Shown one piece after another: positions 22,471-58,600 of a stretch of 64,000 bases of DNA. Under the pieces are notes generated by a model. It searched no databases. It saw only the letters and a program-made list of their open reading frames with translations, and was not told the origin of the DNA. How positions within the stretch are numbered: the stretch's first letter is position 1; each line of letters opens with the position of its first letter. The translations under genes and the position numbers were made by a program. The stretch is from Enoplolaimus lenunculus (lineage: Eukaryota; Nematoda; Enoplea; Enoplida; Thoracostomopsidae), in assembly GCA_030248215.1 (NCBI GenBank), contig JASANG010002029.1, positions 304,322 through 368,321 on the forward strand. The letters are read 5' to 3'.

Positions 22471-22979
22471 GTAAATAAGACCCTATTTGATTAAATACAA
22501 TGTCGAACAGCGTCTCTTGAGGCGTTTTTTGTAACCGGGTAAAGTTTGAAATGAATTGCTAGTGTAACTAAACGCTATTAATTAAACGGTATTTTGAGCA
22601 TTTCAAATTTTATAATCGTTACTTGGTCGTTGAATGTTTCTATCCGACCCGCAGAAAGAAGGAATTGTTCCAAGTTTTTGCGCTTTGTACTTAATAATTT
22701 CATAAACTTTGAATACATTTTAATACTGAACATTTCTGGCATGTTTTAGCCAAAATTCATATAAGCCAAATAGTACCTTATAACTCCCGTATAGAAAATT
22801 TTGTGCTAGGAAAGCAGTGGTGTTGAACTCTCGACATACCCCTACAGATCAACTTGAACAATTGTGAGCGCTTCTCATGTGCTTCTTGTGTTTTATTTTT
22901 AAATGTATATTTCACTTTTTGAACTATAGGTACCGGTATTTGGCTTTTATGTGATTGTTCTGCCCTAGAAATTAGTTTT

Positions 22980-23145
22980 AGGGTTGCGCTAAACTTTGCT
23001 GACGTCCGGACGCGCCCGTCACCACTCCGCCGCCGCCCGTCACTGTTCGTCATCCGTACGGCGAAGTCTGTCCCGTCCATCACCATCCGTCATTATACGG
23101 TATTATACGTGTGTAATTTCGGTGCGATAACGCACGGCGCTGGAA
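22980..23145. mobile_element. CpG-rich GACGG MITE, partial
   Basis: AGGGTTGCGCTAAACTTTGC start, then GTCCGGACGCGCCCGTCACC-type repeats; the right end is diverged. Confidence 0.7.
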
Positions 23146-23680
23146 GCCAAGTATGCTGGCGCAACCCGTGTAGACATTATTTCATGCAAGCGAGAATAAA
23201 CAGATAGGGTTGAAGCAGTCGTATCTTATATAACATGTGGCTCACAATTTTTTGCGGAAATGTCAAAAAACAGCAAAACTTATACTTTAAAATCGAGAGT
23301 ATCCCTGCATTGACATTCTACAGTGCAACTTTATTTATTTTTCTGTAAAAAATATTTGATAATGTTGCTATTATATTTTGAAAATTTAATAAACTGCAAA
23401 AACAGTAGTGGTTTATTTTGGCTCCCATACCATTAGAATTGTGTTTTTTGTAAATAAAATTAACCAGTTACGCATTTAATTTTACCGCAAGTAGAAGACG
23501 ATCAGTTGTATACAAGAGTGTGCAATTAACCCGAATAGTATAGGTAGGCTATTTTATTTCCGACGCCAAAATAAGTGAGCTAGAGTTACCCACCGCCCGT
23601 TGCGATCTGAATATATATATTAATTAGAGCAAAAAGCCTACTGGGCCAAATTTAGAAAAATAATTTTAACTTAAGCCAGG

Positions 23681-23843
23681 CCCGTAGCCAGCCCACCTTG
23701 CTAGGGGTAGGGGGCTGAAAATTTTCCAGGAGGGGCATTCAAGGGTTTTCAATGAGTTACACGCAAAGTTGATAATCTTCTAAGGGGGCCAAAATTTTTC
23801 AGGGGTCTGATTCCCCCTGCCCCCCTTCGGCTACGGGCCATGT
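23681..23843. mobile_element. GCCCGTAGCC hAT-like MITE
   Basis: AGGCCCGTAGCCAGCCCACC and CCCCCTTCGGCTACGGGCC are inverted ends; AGGAGGGGCA and AGGGGGCCAAAATTTTTCAGG inside. Confidence 0.75.
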
Positions 23844-23949
23844 TTGATCTTTAATTTTATTCAGTAGCGGTGCATAAAAACATCAACAAATTTCGCAAAT
23901 CTTAAAGTTCATATTAGCTACGTCTGCAAACTCCCCAGCAACTTGTCTA

Positions 23950-24156
23950 ATGCTTGGCAACGATCAAAATATGCGGCAACCATTCCACAGTTTTCATACT
24001 TCAAATTTCTCTCCCCGTTCATCAAAAAATCATAATAGCATAAATTATAAAGCAACCTTAATTACATTAATTCTAGCCTTAACGATGTTGACAACGACGT
24101 CCTTGGTGGCTGGTTCGATAGCTGAATTGATCCAATGGCACACAACGCGGACATGG
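23950..24156 (+). pseudogene. possible small membrane-protein exon cut by a transposon
   Basis: An open frame from the ATG at 23950 gives a polar N-terminus followed by a hydrophobic segment (ATLITLILALTMLTTTSLVA). An acceptor-like CATATTAG lies about 30 bases upstream of the ATG. The frame ends exactly where a CAGGG-type MITE copy begins (about 24152), so the last residues come from the element. Either an exon continued here before the insertion, or the frame is chance. No downstream + strand exon was found before the CEP350-like gene. Confidence 0.25.
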
Positions 24157-24590
24157 TGAAACCGGGATTATAAAATACCGAACCGGAAGCGGAAAGTAAA
24201 GAAGAACCGGGCCGGTAATGGAAAACAAAATTTACCTGTTACCGAAAAATTTGTTATTAAAGTTATTTTATCGCTTTTAACGGCGTAAACACACCATTTA
24301 GAATGCCAAAATCCTGAAAAAATGCCGTAGATGGAAACGTATGATAAATAATGTAGCATGGCACAAGTTGAAAATTTTAGCAATACGCGCTCAGGCAATT
24401 TTAGAAAACTAATTTAGAATAGTATGAAAATTTGTCTTAAACTTCTGAACGAGAAAAATATTTAATACCGAAATGACTGAAAAATTTCGATGATAAAAAC
24501 CGGATTTATTACCAGAACCAGGTCGAGAAAAACACCAAATTCCCTACCAAAACCGAAAATCCGGTTGCACGCGGGCATGGCCCGGTTTCA
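24152..24590. mobile_element. CAGGGTGTAACC-type MITE, second copy
   Basis: ATGGTGAAACCGGGATTATA start, TTTTATCGCTTTTAACGGCG, ATGCCAAAATCCTGAAAAA, CAATACGCGCTCAGG, and a CCGGTTGCACGCGGGC end. It truncates a + strand open frame at 23950. A fragment of the family is at about 43630-43700. Confidence 0.7.
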
Positions 24591-25302
24591 AATAGTTTAT
24601 TCGATCGTTTGAATATGTGGATTTGTCTTGCGCGGCATAAAACATTGCAGCTATGTTAGGTATTGATTTTTGACGGTTTCCTGGTAAATTGCTCATTGAA
24701 GATGGTCATTACATGTTGCAATTTCAAAAGCACCGTGGTGATTTCCTTTAATCTCGGCCCAGTAGAAGCAATTGGGATGTTGCTGCTGTACTCGAAAATC
24801 GTGAATTTGTATGTGTTGAGGTCGCGTTTGTAAAAGAGAGGCTATGTTTCCTTATTGTGAAAAATCAAATTTTGGCGAAAAATTCCAAAGTTTACCCGTA
24901 AATCAAAATTTTGGCGCGAAATATAATTTGTGGAACTCGGCGCGAAAACTAAACTATCGGTGGAAACCGGGCCTATAGCTGCGCGCTACCCGCGGGTAAA
25001 CGCGAACGGGCAAGAAATTTTGACGCGGGTTAACCCGCAAGTAAAAAACGTCAAATCGCCAGTAAAAATTTGTGATTCTTTACCCGCCTAAAATTTTTAT
25101 ACGTGAAACCAAATGTAGAAAAAGTTGAGTTTTTAAACGGTTTTACCGAATGAGAGTGAAAAATAACTACACTCAGTCCTGCAATTTTCTGTTAATGAAG
25201 GGTATTTGCGGTTTTTTGAATGGCAGCATCATTTACTGCGAATGAGTGCTGTATAATAGCCAACACGTCAAATGTACATATATCGAACACTTAAATCATA
25301 AC

Positions 25303-25410
25303 AATATGGGGCCTAAGCCTAAACCAAGCAATAAATTTAGTTGAAAGCTTATGCTTACTCTTTTCTAGTCCCACAGGAAAACGTTCTGCCCCTAATCTTT
25401 ATATGGGTTC
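25303..25410 (+). mobile_element. TTAGGC-core MITE, right half
   Basis: GCCTAAGCCTAAACC, then TTAGTTGAAAGCTTATGC and the end CCCCTAATCTTTATATGGG; the left end is lost. Lies about 500 bp past the end of the CEP350-like gene. Confidence 0.65.
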
Positions 25411-25931
25411 ATTTTTGAACAGTCATGATTCCTTGCAATTTTGTCATGCACTCTGCTTTGGAAACGGAACCAGTCGTTAAAAACCTGACAAAGACTCGTG
25501 AAAGAATTAAAAGTTACCTGTTTTGTGATCGTTTTGCTGCATCCATGAACTCACGGCAAACCGCCGTATTATCTGATTCAAAATAAACATTCTGAAAAAG
25601 TGAAACTATTTATAGTCACGATTTAAATAAACTAATTAGCATTTTATACACATTTTTACTAATACACTGTTGTATTCCATCACTCGTATAGATATATTCA
25701 GCTCACAGTGCTTGTTGGTTTACAGAATTCACTCAATTCGGTGCCCGGAACCCTAAGACTGGAAAGATGCGCATGCATAACAACACAGTTTGCATGACAC
25801 AAAAGTTTCATTTCGGTGGGTTCAACTTAAATTACAAATATTTTGCGAAAGTTTGCATTGTGTAAACAAGTTTTTTTCGACTTAGAATCAATCAAGCTAT
25901 ATTCCAAAGCCTATAAATACGGTTTCCCTGA

Positions 25932-52797
<26,866 letters not shown>

Positions 52798-52950
52798 CTT
52801 GATAATTAATTAAAAAAATGCACCAGTTGTAAACCCTTGGTTATCCGTACAATTGGTTTTACGGCAGTCCTTCAAACTGATCACTTCAGACTAAAATTTT
52901 GCTATGCATTTGATAGAAAAAATTATAACCTGGTTTCTAGTATCCGTCAC

Positions 52951-53226
52951 TCGTGGCAATTTCTTCAACTTCTCTCAACAGAGTGGTAATGAGCGGGACG
53001 AGCAACGTTTTATTCATCATGTAAATAAATTTTGAACTTTCGACCAAAAAAGATATGAGTCGTTTTGCCACTACCGCAAAATCTCGAAAATTCGGCATTT
53101 CGTGCAAAAATAAAGGAATGTAAGGTTGCGCTCGCCGCTTAGAGTTGTCATATTTGTATATAACACATTTGTATATCACGGTCATACAACGGTTCGTGAG
53201 GAACAATTGACATTTGTCTGCGAATT
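52951..53226 (-). CDS. possible additional 5' exon of the CEP350-like gene, or last exon of another gene
   Basis: An open stretch reading FADKCQLFLTNRC... through LLVPLITTLLREVEEIAT looks like folded helical protein, unlike random AT-rich DNA. An acceptor TTCCTATTAG ends at 53227. Using the weak donor ACGA|GTGACG (exon end 52951) the phase (1) fits the acceptor at 52798 of the CEP350-like gene. Read on instead, the same frame reaches a stop at 52937-52939, so this could equally be the terminal exon of a separate gene. The frame is also open upstream into the neighbouring 38-bp tandem array. I do not recognise the protein family. Confidence 0.35.
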
Positions 53227-53248
53227 CTAATAGGAACATAAACTCGTA

Positions 53249-53478
53249 ATGATTTGGATTCAAAAGTAAGTTCCCTCTCATTCAAAATGATTTGGATTCA
53301 AAAGTAAGTTCCCTCTCATTCAAAATGATTTGGATTCAAAAGTAAGTTCCCTCTCATTCAAAATGATTTGGATTCAAAAGTAAGTTCCCTCTCATTCAAA
53401 ATGATTTGGATTCAAAAGTAAGTTCCCTCTCATTCAAAATGATTTGGATTCAAAAGTAAGATCCCTCTCATTCAAAAT
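53249..53478. repeat. 38-bp tandem array, 6 copies
   Basis: Six near-identical units begin at 53249, 53287, 53325, 53363, 53401 and 53439; consensus contains ATGATTTGGATTCAAAAG, then TAAGTTCCCTCTCATTC. Each unit carries GTAAGT, the consensus 5' splice site, on the + strand. The array lies just upstream of the small secreted-protein gene and within the interval shared with the divergent CEP350-like gene. Confidence 0.92.
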
Positions 53479-53515
53479 CGGTCATTATGCGTTGCTAAAT
53501 TACACATCGCTATCA

Positions 53516-54441
53516 ATGAAAATTTTGAATGTGTTACTACTTTTGACAAGTCTGCGTGGTTCTGCAAAATATTACGAAGCCGTAAATAGAGAAACATGTG
53601 ACCCGAGGGTTATCGCGCATAAACTCAAGCCAGGTAAGAAGATTTTAACTTTTGTTTGTATACCCGCGGGTAAATAATTAAAACTCCTCTGGGTTGAGCG
53701 AAGGCCACGGAAATATATCTTTACCCACTTTACATCTCCAGTCCTAAAGCAGATCACACTAAATACTTCGATCTAAATTTTTTAAATTGAAACTGCAATT
53801 TCGGTCAGTTAACATCAAGACTGAAACATAGGCATGTCAATAGCGACTGATTGTTTATATCGCTACATGTAAAATATAACTTGACTTCTACATATATTAA
53901 TTAACCAAACGATAGTTGCTAGGAGACCGTTACTAAGTAACTGCATGCGATATCTATATAGGATGAAGTATTGAGCGAAATCTTGATAGAAACCACTTCA
54001 ACCTGCACTGAGTCGTACGTTTGACTCTGGTGGAGCCGAATTTGACTCATTTTGTATAGTCTCGAAAGACCTCTTTCGGAAAGCCAATTTGACTCTCCAG
54101 TTTTGGCAGAGTGCTTTTAGTATATATATTGTGGATCGACACAGTTTGTGCAAATTGCCAATTTTAACAATAATCTGCGAAGTGCTGTCAATTTTTGTTT
54201 ATTTTCAAACCTTGTTTTTTGAGAAGTTTCGACAGTTAAAGCTGAAAAAATAACCGCAAACTAAATTTTAGAAATAAATCCAATGAACGCACACCTGTTA
54301 AAATACATTTCACAACTCAAATTGAAAGATTTTCCGCGTCCTTGGACAGTTAAGTTTACTGTACCTGGAATGCAATTCTACGTAATAGGCAACGATAGAA
54401 AGATGCTGGTACGCTCAACATTTGCAGAACAAGAAATTTAA
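53516..54441 (+). CDS. small secreted protein, unknown family (2 exons)
   Basis: Exons 53516-53633 and 54272-54441 join in phase (donor CCAG|GTAAGA, acceptor AAATTTTAG) to a 95-aa protein. Residues 1-16 (MKILNVLLLLTSLRGS) are a typical signal peptide with Lys at position 2 and a Leu core; cleavage near 16-18 is likely. The mature part has one Cys, a KDFPRPWTVKF segment and no membrane helix. No family was recognised, so no role is proposed beyond probable secretion. AATAAA follows the stop by 26 bases. The gene is divergent from the CEP350-like gene (first exon start 52797), with a 38-bp tandem array in the shared upstream region. The 638-bp intron holds a half copy of a foldback MITE (54006-54114). 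Confidence 0.6.
54006..54114. mobile_element. GAGTCAAATT foldback MITE, half copy
   Basis: GACTCTGGTGGAGCCGAATTT, TAGTCTCGAAAGACCTCTTTC and TTTTGGCAGAGTG match one arm; in the intron of the small secreted-protein gene. Confidence 0.65.
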
Positions 54442-54466
54442 TTATAAATACAAAATATACGCACGA

Positions 54467-54472
54467 AATAAA
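54467..54472 (+). terminator. poly(A) signal of the small secreted-protein gene
   Basis: AATAAA 26 bases after the stop codon of the 95-aa secreted protein; further AATAAA hexamers follow closely. Confidence 0.5.
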
Positions 54473-54607
54473 ATTTAAATGAATAAATAAACACAATAAT
54501 CAAGCACAAAAAGAACAGTTAATCAAACGTATAATTGAAAACATGAATACTTAGAATAAGTACCACTAACCTACATTAAGACAGAGGACCAGAACTTTTA
54601 AATTTTA

Positions 54608-54770
54608 AGGATAGCGCTATACTTGTCATCTGGCGCCGGATATCGCTGTCCGTCAAAAAATTTTTGTTTACAAAGTGATGCTGTGCCATGCGTCAATACA
54701 GGGTGTGTTGTGATACGGTGCCGGACAGTGAAGCACGGCGCCGGACGTCATCAATAGTATAGCGCCATCC
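54608..54770. mobile_element. CpG-rich GACGG MITE
   Basis: AGGATAGCGCTATACTTG and AATAGTATAGCGCCATCC are inverted ends; TTTTTGTTTACAAAGTG and GGCGCCGGACGTCATC inside. Downstream of the secreted-protein gene. Confidence 0.82.
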
Positions 54771-54896
54771 AATACTTTACAATACAAACAATTTAAAATG
54801 ATAAACTTTACATAAACTTGATCGAATTGTTCGAAATTTAATGAAACTGAGCATACTGGCAGCAGAACAGCAAAGCACAAACAAGGTAGAACTCAC

Positions 54897-55528
54897 ATAG
54901 AAATATATGAAATATTCGCAATGCATTTTCATTACAACTTGGCATTTGCGCCAGCCATCTGTAAACATAAGTAAACGAAACAAGTTGGCTGAATCCAACG
55001 TCTGTATATTTGAAACTGTTATACTGAAAATTCAACATGAGTTTAGCTTACGAAATTGAACTAAATTTTATCAGTAAACTATTAATTCCCATGAAACAAA
55101 CAGAAAAATGCTTGAATATTACAGGTTTTACCGAGTCACATAAAACGGCGAAACCTACAGCAGCTATTATATACAAGTTAGTCAGAAGTTTTAACAACAG
55201 AGCTAAAGTTATTAATATGACAATGCTAGTGGAAAAAAGTAAACATAACTTTGATTCACTGGCTTAAAATTTACAAGACTTTTCACAAACTGGCAGCAGG
55301 TGCCATACAAACTTGAGAAAACCATACCAATGTAATAAAGGATGGGTTGCAGAAACATGACTCAAGTCCAATTTTAACTTATGTTGAAATTTGAGTTATA
55401 AAAGTGTAATAACTTTAACTTCAGTCCGGGGACTACAATAAACAATTCTGCTTTCTAAATTAGCTGATGTTGCCAATAACCGATACAGACCTTTAGCTTC
55501 TATAGTGACTTTGCGAAGCGATAAATAA
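54897..55528 (-). CDS. possible short exons between the coiled-coil and CEP350-like genes
   Basis: Two exon-like pieces: 55528-55437 (acceptor CATTTTAG; reads LRKVTIEAKGLYRLLATSA) and 54958-54897 (acceptor ATGTTTACAG, strong donor CTAT|GTGAGT; reads WLAQMPSCNENALRIFHIFL). Both are open and amino-acid-like in composition, but their phases (2 to 1, then 2 to 1) do not join directly, so at least one exon is missing, and no start codon was found. They may belong with the exon at 53226-52951 to an unrecognised gene or to the 5' end of the CEP350-like gene. The first piece begins only about 120 bp after the stop of the coiled-coil gene on the same strand. Confidence 0.22.
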
Positions 55529-55574
55529 CTAAAATGGTACCTGTGCCTTTATATTAAATCACGTTTAATCTTAG

Positions 55575-55580
55575 TTTATT
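55575..55580 (-). terminator. poly(A) signal of the coiled-coil gene
   Basis: AATAAA on the - strand, 70 bases past the stop codon of the coiled-coil gene. Confidence 0.45.
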
Positions 55581-55649
55581 TTCTTAACTCCAAAATCGAT
55601 CAAGTCTTGGTCGACTGAAGTCCTTTCCGAACAGCCTTGTTAATATCTT

Positions 55650-58600
55650 TCAAGAACAATCACTTTGTTGCGTATCAACACTGCTCATTTGTGATGCATC
55701 CATGTAACATCCAGCAGCCAAGTTTGTTTTCAATGCCACAATATCTTTGTCAAGCCAATTATAACTACGAGCGTTTTGATTAACAGCTTTCACCAATAGA
55801 CGTCGATCGGTTTTCATCTGAATTCTGAAAATACACAATGCTGGATTTTGATATTTTAAAAATTATTTCAAACATTTGAAATGCCGTTCTGATTTTGATA
55901 TTGAACGTTTGTTCAGAAACAGAATGTAAAAATGTCGGGATTACTTGGAGAACCAAATATAAGAATTTTAAATTTATGCTACAATCGGAAACGGAATTTC
56001 GAACTTTCGGAAATCCTTAGAAAGTATCAATATTGTGCTTCTTTATAGAACGTCTACACACACAAAACAAATTTTCCAATATTCAAGAAATGTTGTGTGA
56101 AATGTAAAAAGTTTACATACAAAAAAAAATAGGTCAATTACTCAAAAAATGTCGTCTGAAATTTAAGACAATTATGTCTCAATAAACACTCCAAACATAT
56201 ATGTCTTGAACTGCAGACTTTTATTTGTGAATTTTTAGAAATATGGGTCCTGAAATTTGTGATTTTGCTTTATAAACGATTAAGAAAACAAATATATCTG
56301 AAATAAAAGACTTATCTTGCTGATTTCTCAGACATATATACATCTGAAAAACAAACATTTGGCAGTGAAACCAACTCAAAAATAGGGAGCTAAACGCTCA
56401 ACCAAACTCTCTAGTTTTACAGCCTATGATACGTACTAGACGTAAACTTAGGTTGGGGGAGCCTGACCTCAACCCGAAATATGTTTGAAATTGGATATTC
56501 ACTTTGAAGAATATAAACAAAGCAACTCGTTTTACACACATTTATCAGTTGTGTAATTAAAACAATTTTGTCTTGAAAATTTAAGAAAGTAAGAATCTTA
56601 AAGTTTAAAGACAATTTTAGTGTGTATCCTTCATTACAATATATCGAAAATATAACAATTTTAATGATATTAGTTTTATAACATTAATTCGGGGTAAACA
56701 GTAAAGCCTAAAGCCAACAATTCTGTGAAGTTGACGATATGGTTTCCCTTTAGGATGTATATATGCATATTCTATTAAATAGTGAAATTTCTGGCCCCGA
56801 TTCCGCTTCCGGCATAAACGTGCCAATCGGTTCTAATTCCTGTTTAATAGTCCCAAATTGCACCTTGACATTTAGTTTCTTTGATGACCAAAGCAGTGGT
56901 AATAGACATTGGAATCATCTGTTCAAGTTTAGATCACTGCTTGCTTTCGCACATTTTGACAATACCGTTGTTCTACGAGTTAAATATTTGATTGCACAAG
57001 TTTATTTAAAAATAATATATTTTTACTAATTTACTTCAAAAAATATAACCTGAGTTAAATTTGAAACCCTGCTCCTAATTACAATACCAACTTTAGGAAA
57101 CTCAGGTGTGACATAAACCACAACGCTAAAATGAACATGCATTGCTTTCTAACGACTACTGTTCACCTACAATGCTATTTTCTTTTCGTCATCATTGATT
57201 CCAAAACTTCGATTCAACCGCTGCTGCGGACCACCGAATTGTCTTTCAATTCGTTGGCGTAAAACGTTATTTTCCTCTTTTGCCGTTGGAATATCTAAAT
57301 ATCAAAATCGGACATAAAATATATATGACGAATAACGCAAAGTGAAGCTGAGTTCGAAAAATTATCTGCCAATAGTATAATACATCCTTATTTACGATAA
57401 CGTATATATCGTTTAAACCAGAGTTCTAAATGTAACATTGGTTAAACTTCAACGACTACTTCAGCTTAATGTAAAATATGAACGGCTAATGATTTCCATT
57501 GCGATCTAATTGGCGGATATTAAAATACTGAGTTCAAACTGCTCGAAGTTTTAATAAAAACATTGTAGAATAACAGTGACATCGATATAAGACAATTCAT
57601 ATCAATGATGAGTCTATAACCGATAATATATGGTATTATAAAGTGCCGTCTTTAAAACTTTGTCACGCTAAAAGTCAACTGTAACAGTCGAATTTGTTGA
57701 AACTATGGGCCCATGTATAGAACAGGGCCGAATCGTTTTCTGGAGGGGCTATAATAGAGTCTGTTTAAGCTTTTGACTTATTTTTTTGCTTAGGCTTCGG
57801 CTCAGGCTTTGGAATATGATTATACTACTGTTCTGGCCCTGTTCTATACATGGACCAAACTATGTAAGAAAAACCACAACACGTTGTTATATAATTTAAC
57901 CACGAGTTGGTAACGAATCTTTAATAAAAGTATCCAACTGGTTCGGTATTACATGGTACAAAATGTACCCGCACGCGCTGCATTTTCATCCTGTGTCTAT
58001 TTCAACCCCGTTTTACTTTTTGGATTTTGTAAGAATGAATATCTTAATTTTCAAAGAACCTAAATGGAACATACTTATTCGGTTAAAAATTTCACAATTT
58101 TTTGCCGCTGACAACACGCAATCCCCCCATAAGGAAAGTGGGGTAACCCAAAAACGCAACGCTCACAGAATACATTCTTTTCTACACAGAATACACCGCC
58201 ATACAATAGATACGTGCTACTTGTAAAAAAGTACTCTCCAAAATTACTCCAAACGTACCGTTCATTTTAAATTTGGCTATTTTCTTGTGCAGTTCAGGTA
58301 AAACTTTATTTATTTGCGCCGTATTCTGTAAAATAATTGTTTATTATAAGACGTACAATTCGTAATTCAAGTAGCAGAATGGCGTGCGATAACGTTCACC
58401 AAGTCCAAACGGAAACCGTTGCATCAAGTGAATAAAGGTTAATTCATTTATTTATAGTCTTTTTGAATACTACTAGAGCCGCATTCTCAACTGTGCATAG
58501 CACCTATGCTCTATTAGTCATAAGTCTCGATCTGCGGCACATGTGGAGCTTACTCTGATCACAGAAAAGGCATATAAAAGGCTAGTGTTTACTACTTATT

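Larger units (their letters stand above)
22471..25931. other. intergenic region between convergent DEG/ENaC and CEP350-like genes
   Basis: The two genes converge here. Apart from four listed MITEs and a disrupted + strand open frame (23950-24156), the remaining DNA (22471-22979, 23146-23680, 24591-25302, 25411-25931) shows nothing recognisable. Confidence 0.45.

Noticed and set aside
53249-53478. CRISPR-like repeat array
   Set aside because: The units are directly adjacent with no unique spacers, and the DNA is eukaryotic; it is a simple minisatellite.
55037-55267. 76-residue + strand open frame between the secreted and coiled-coil genes
   Set aside because: Start context is fair (CAACATGAG) but there is no recognised family, signal peptide or poly(A) signal.
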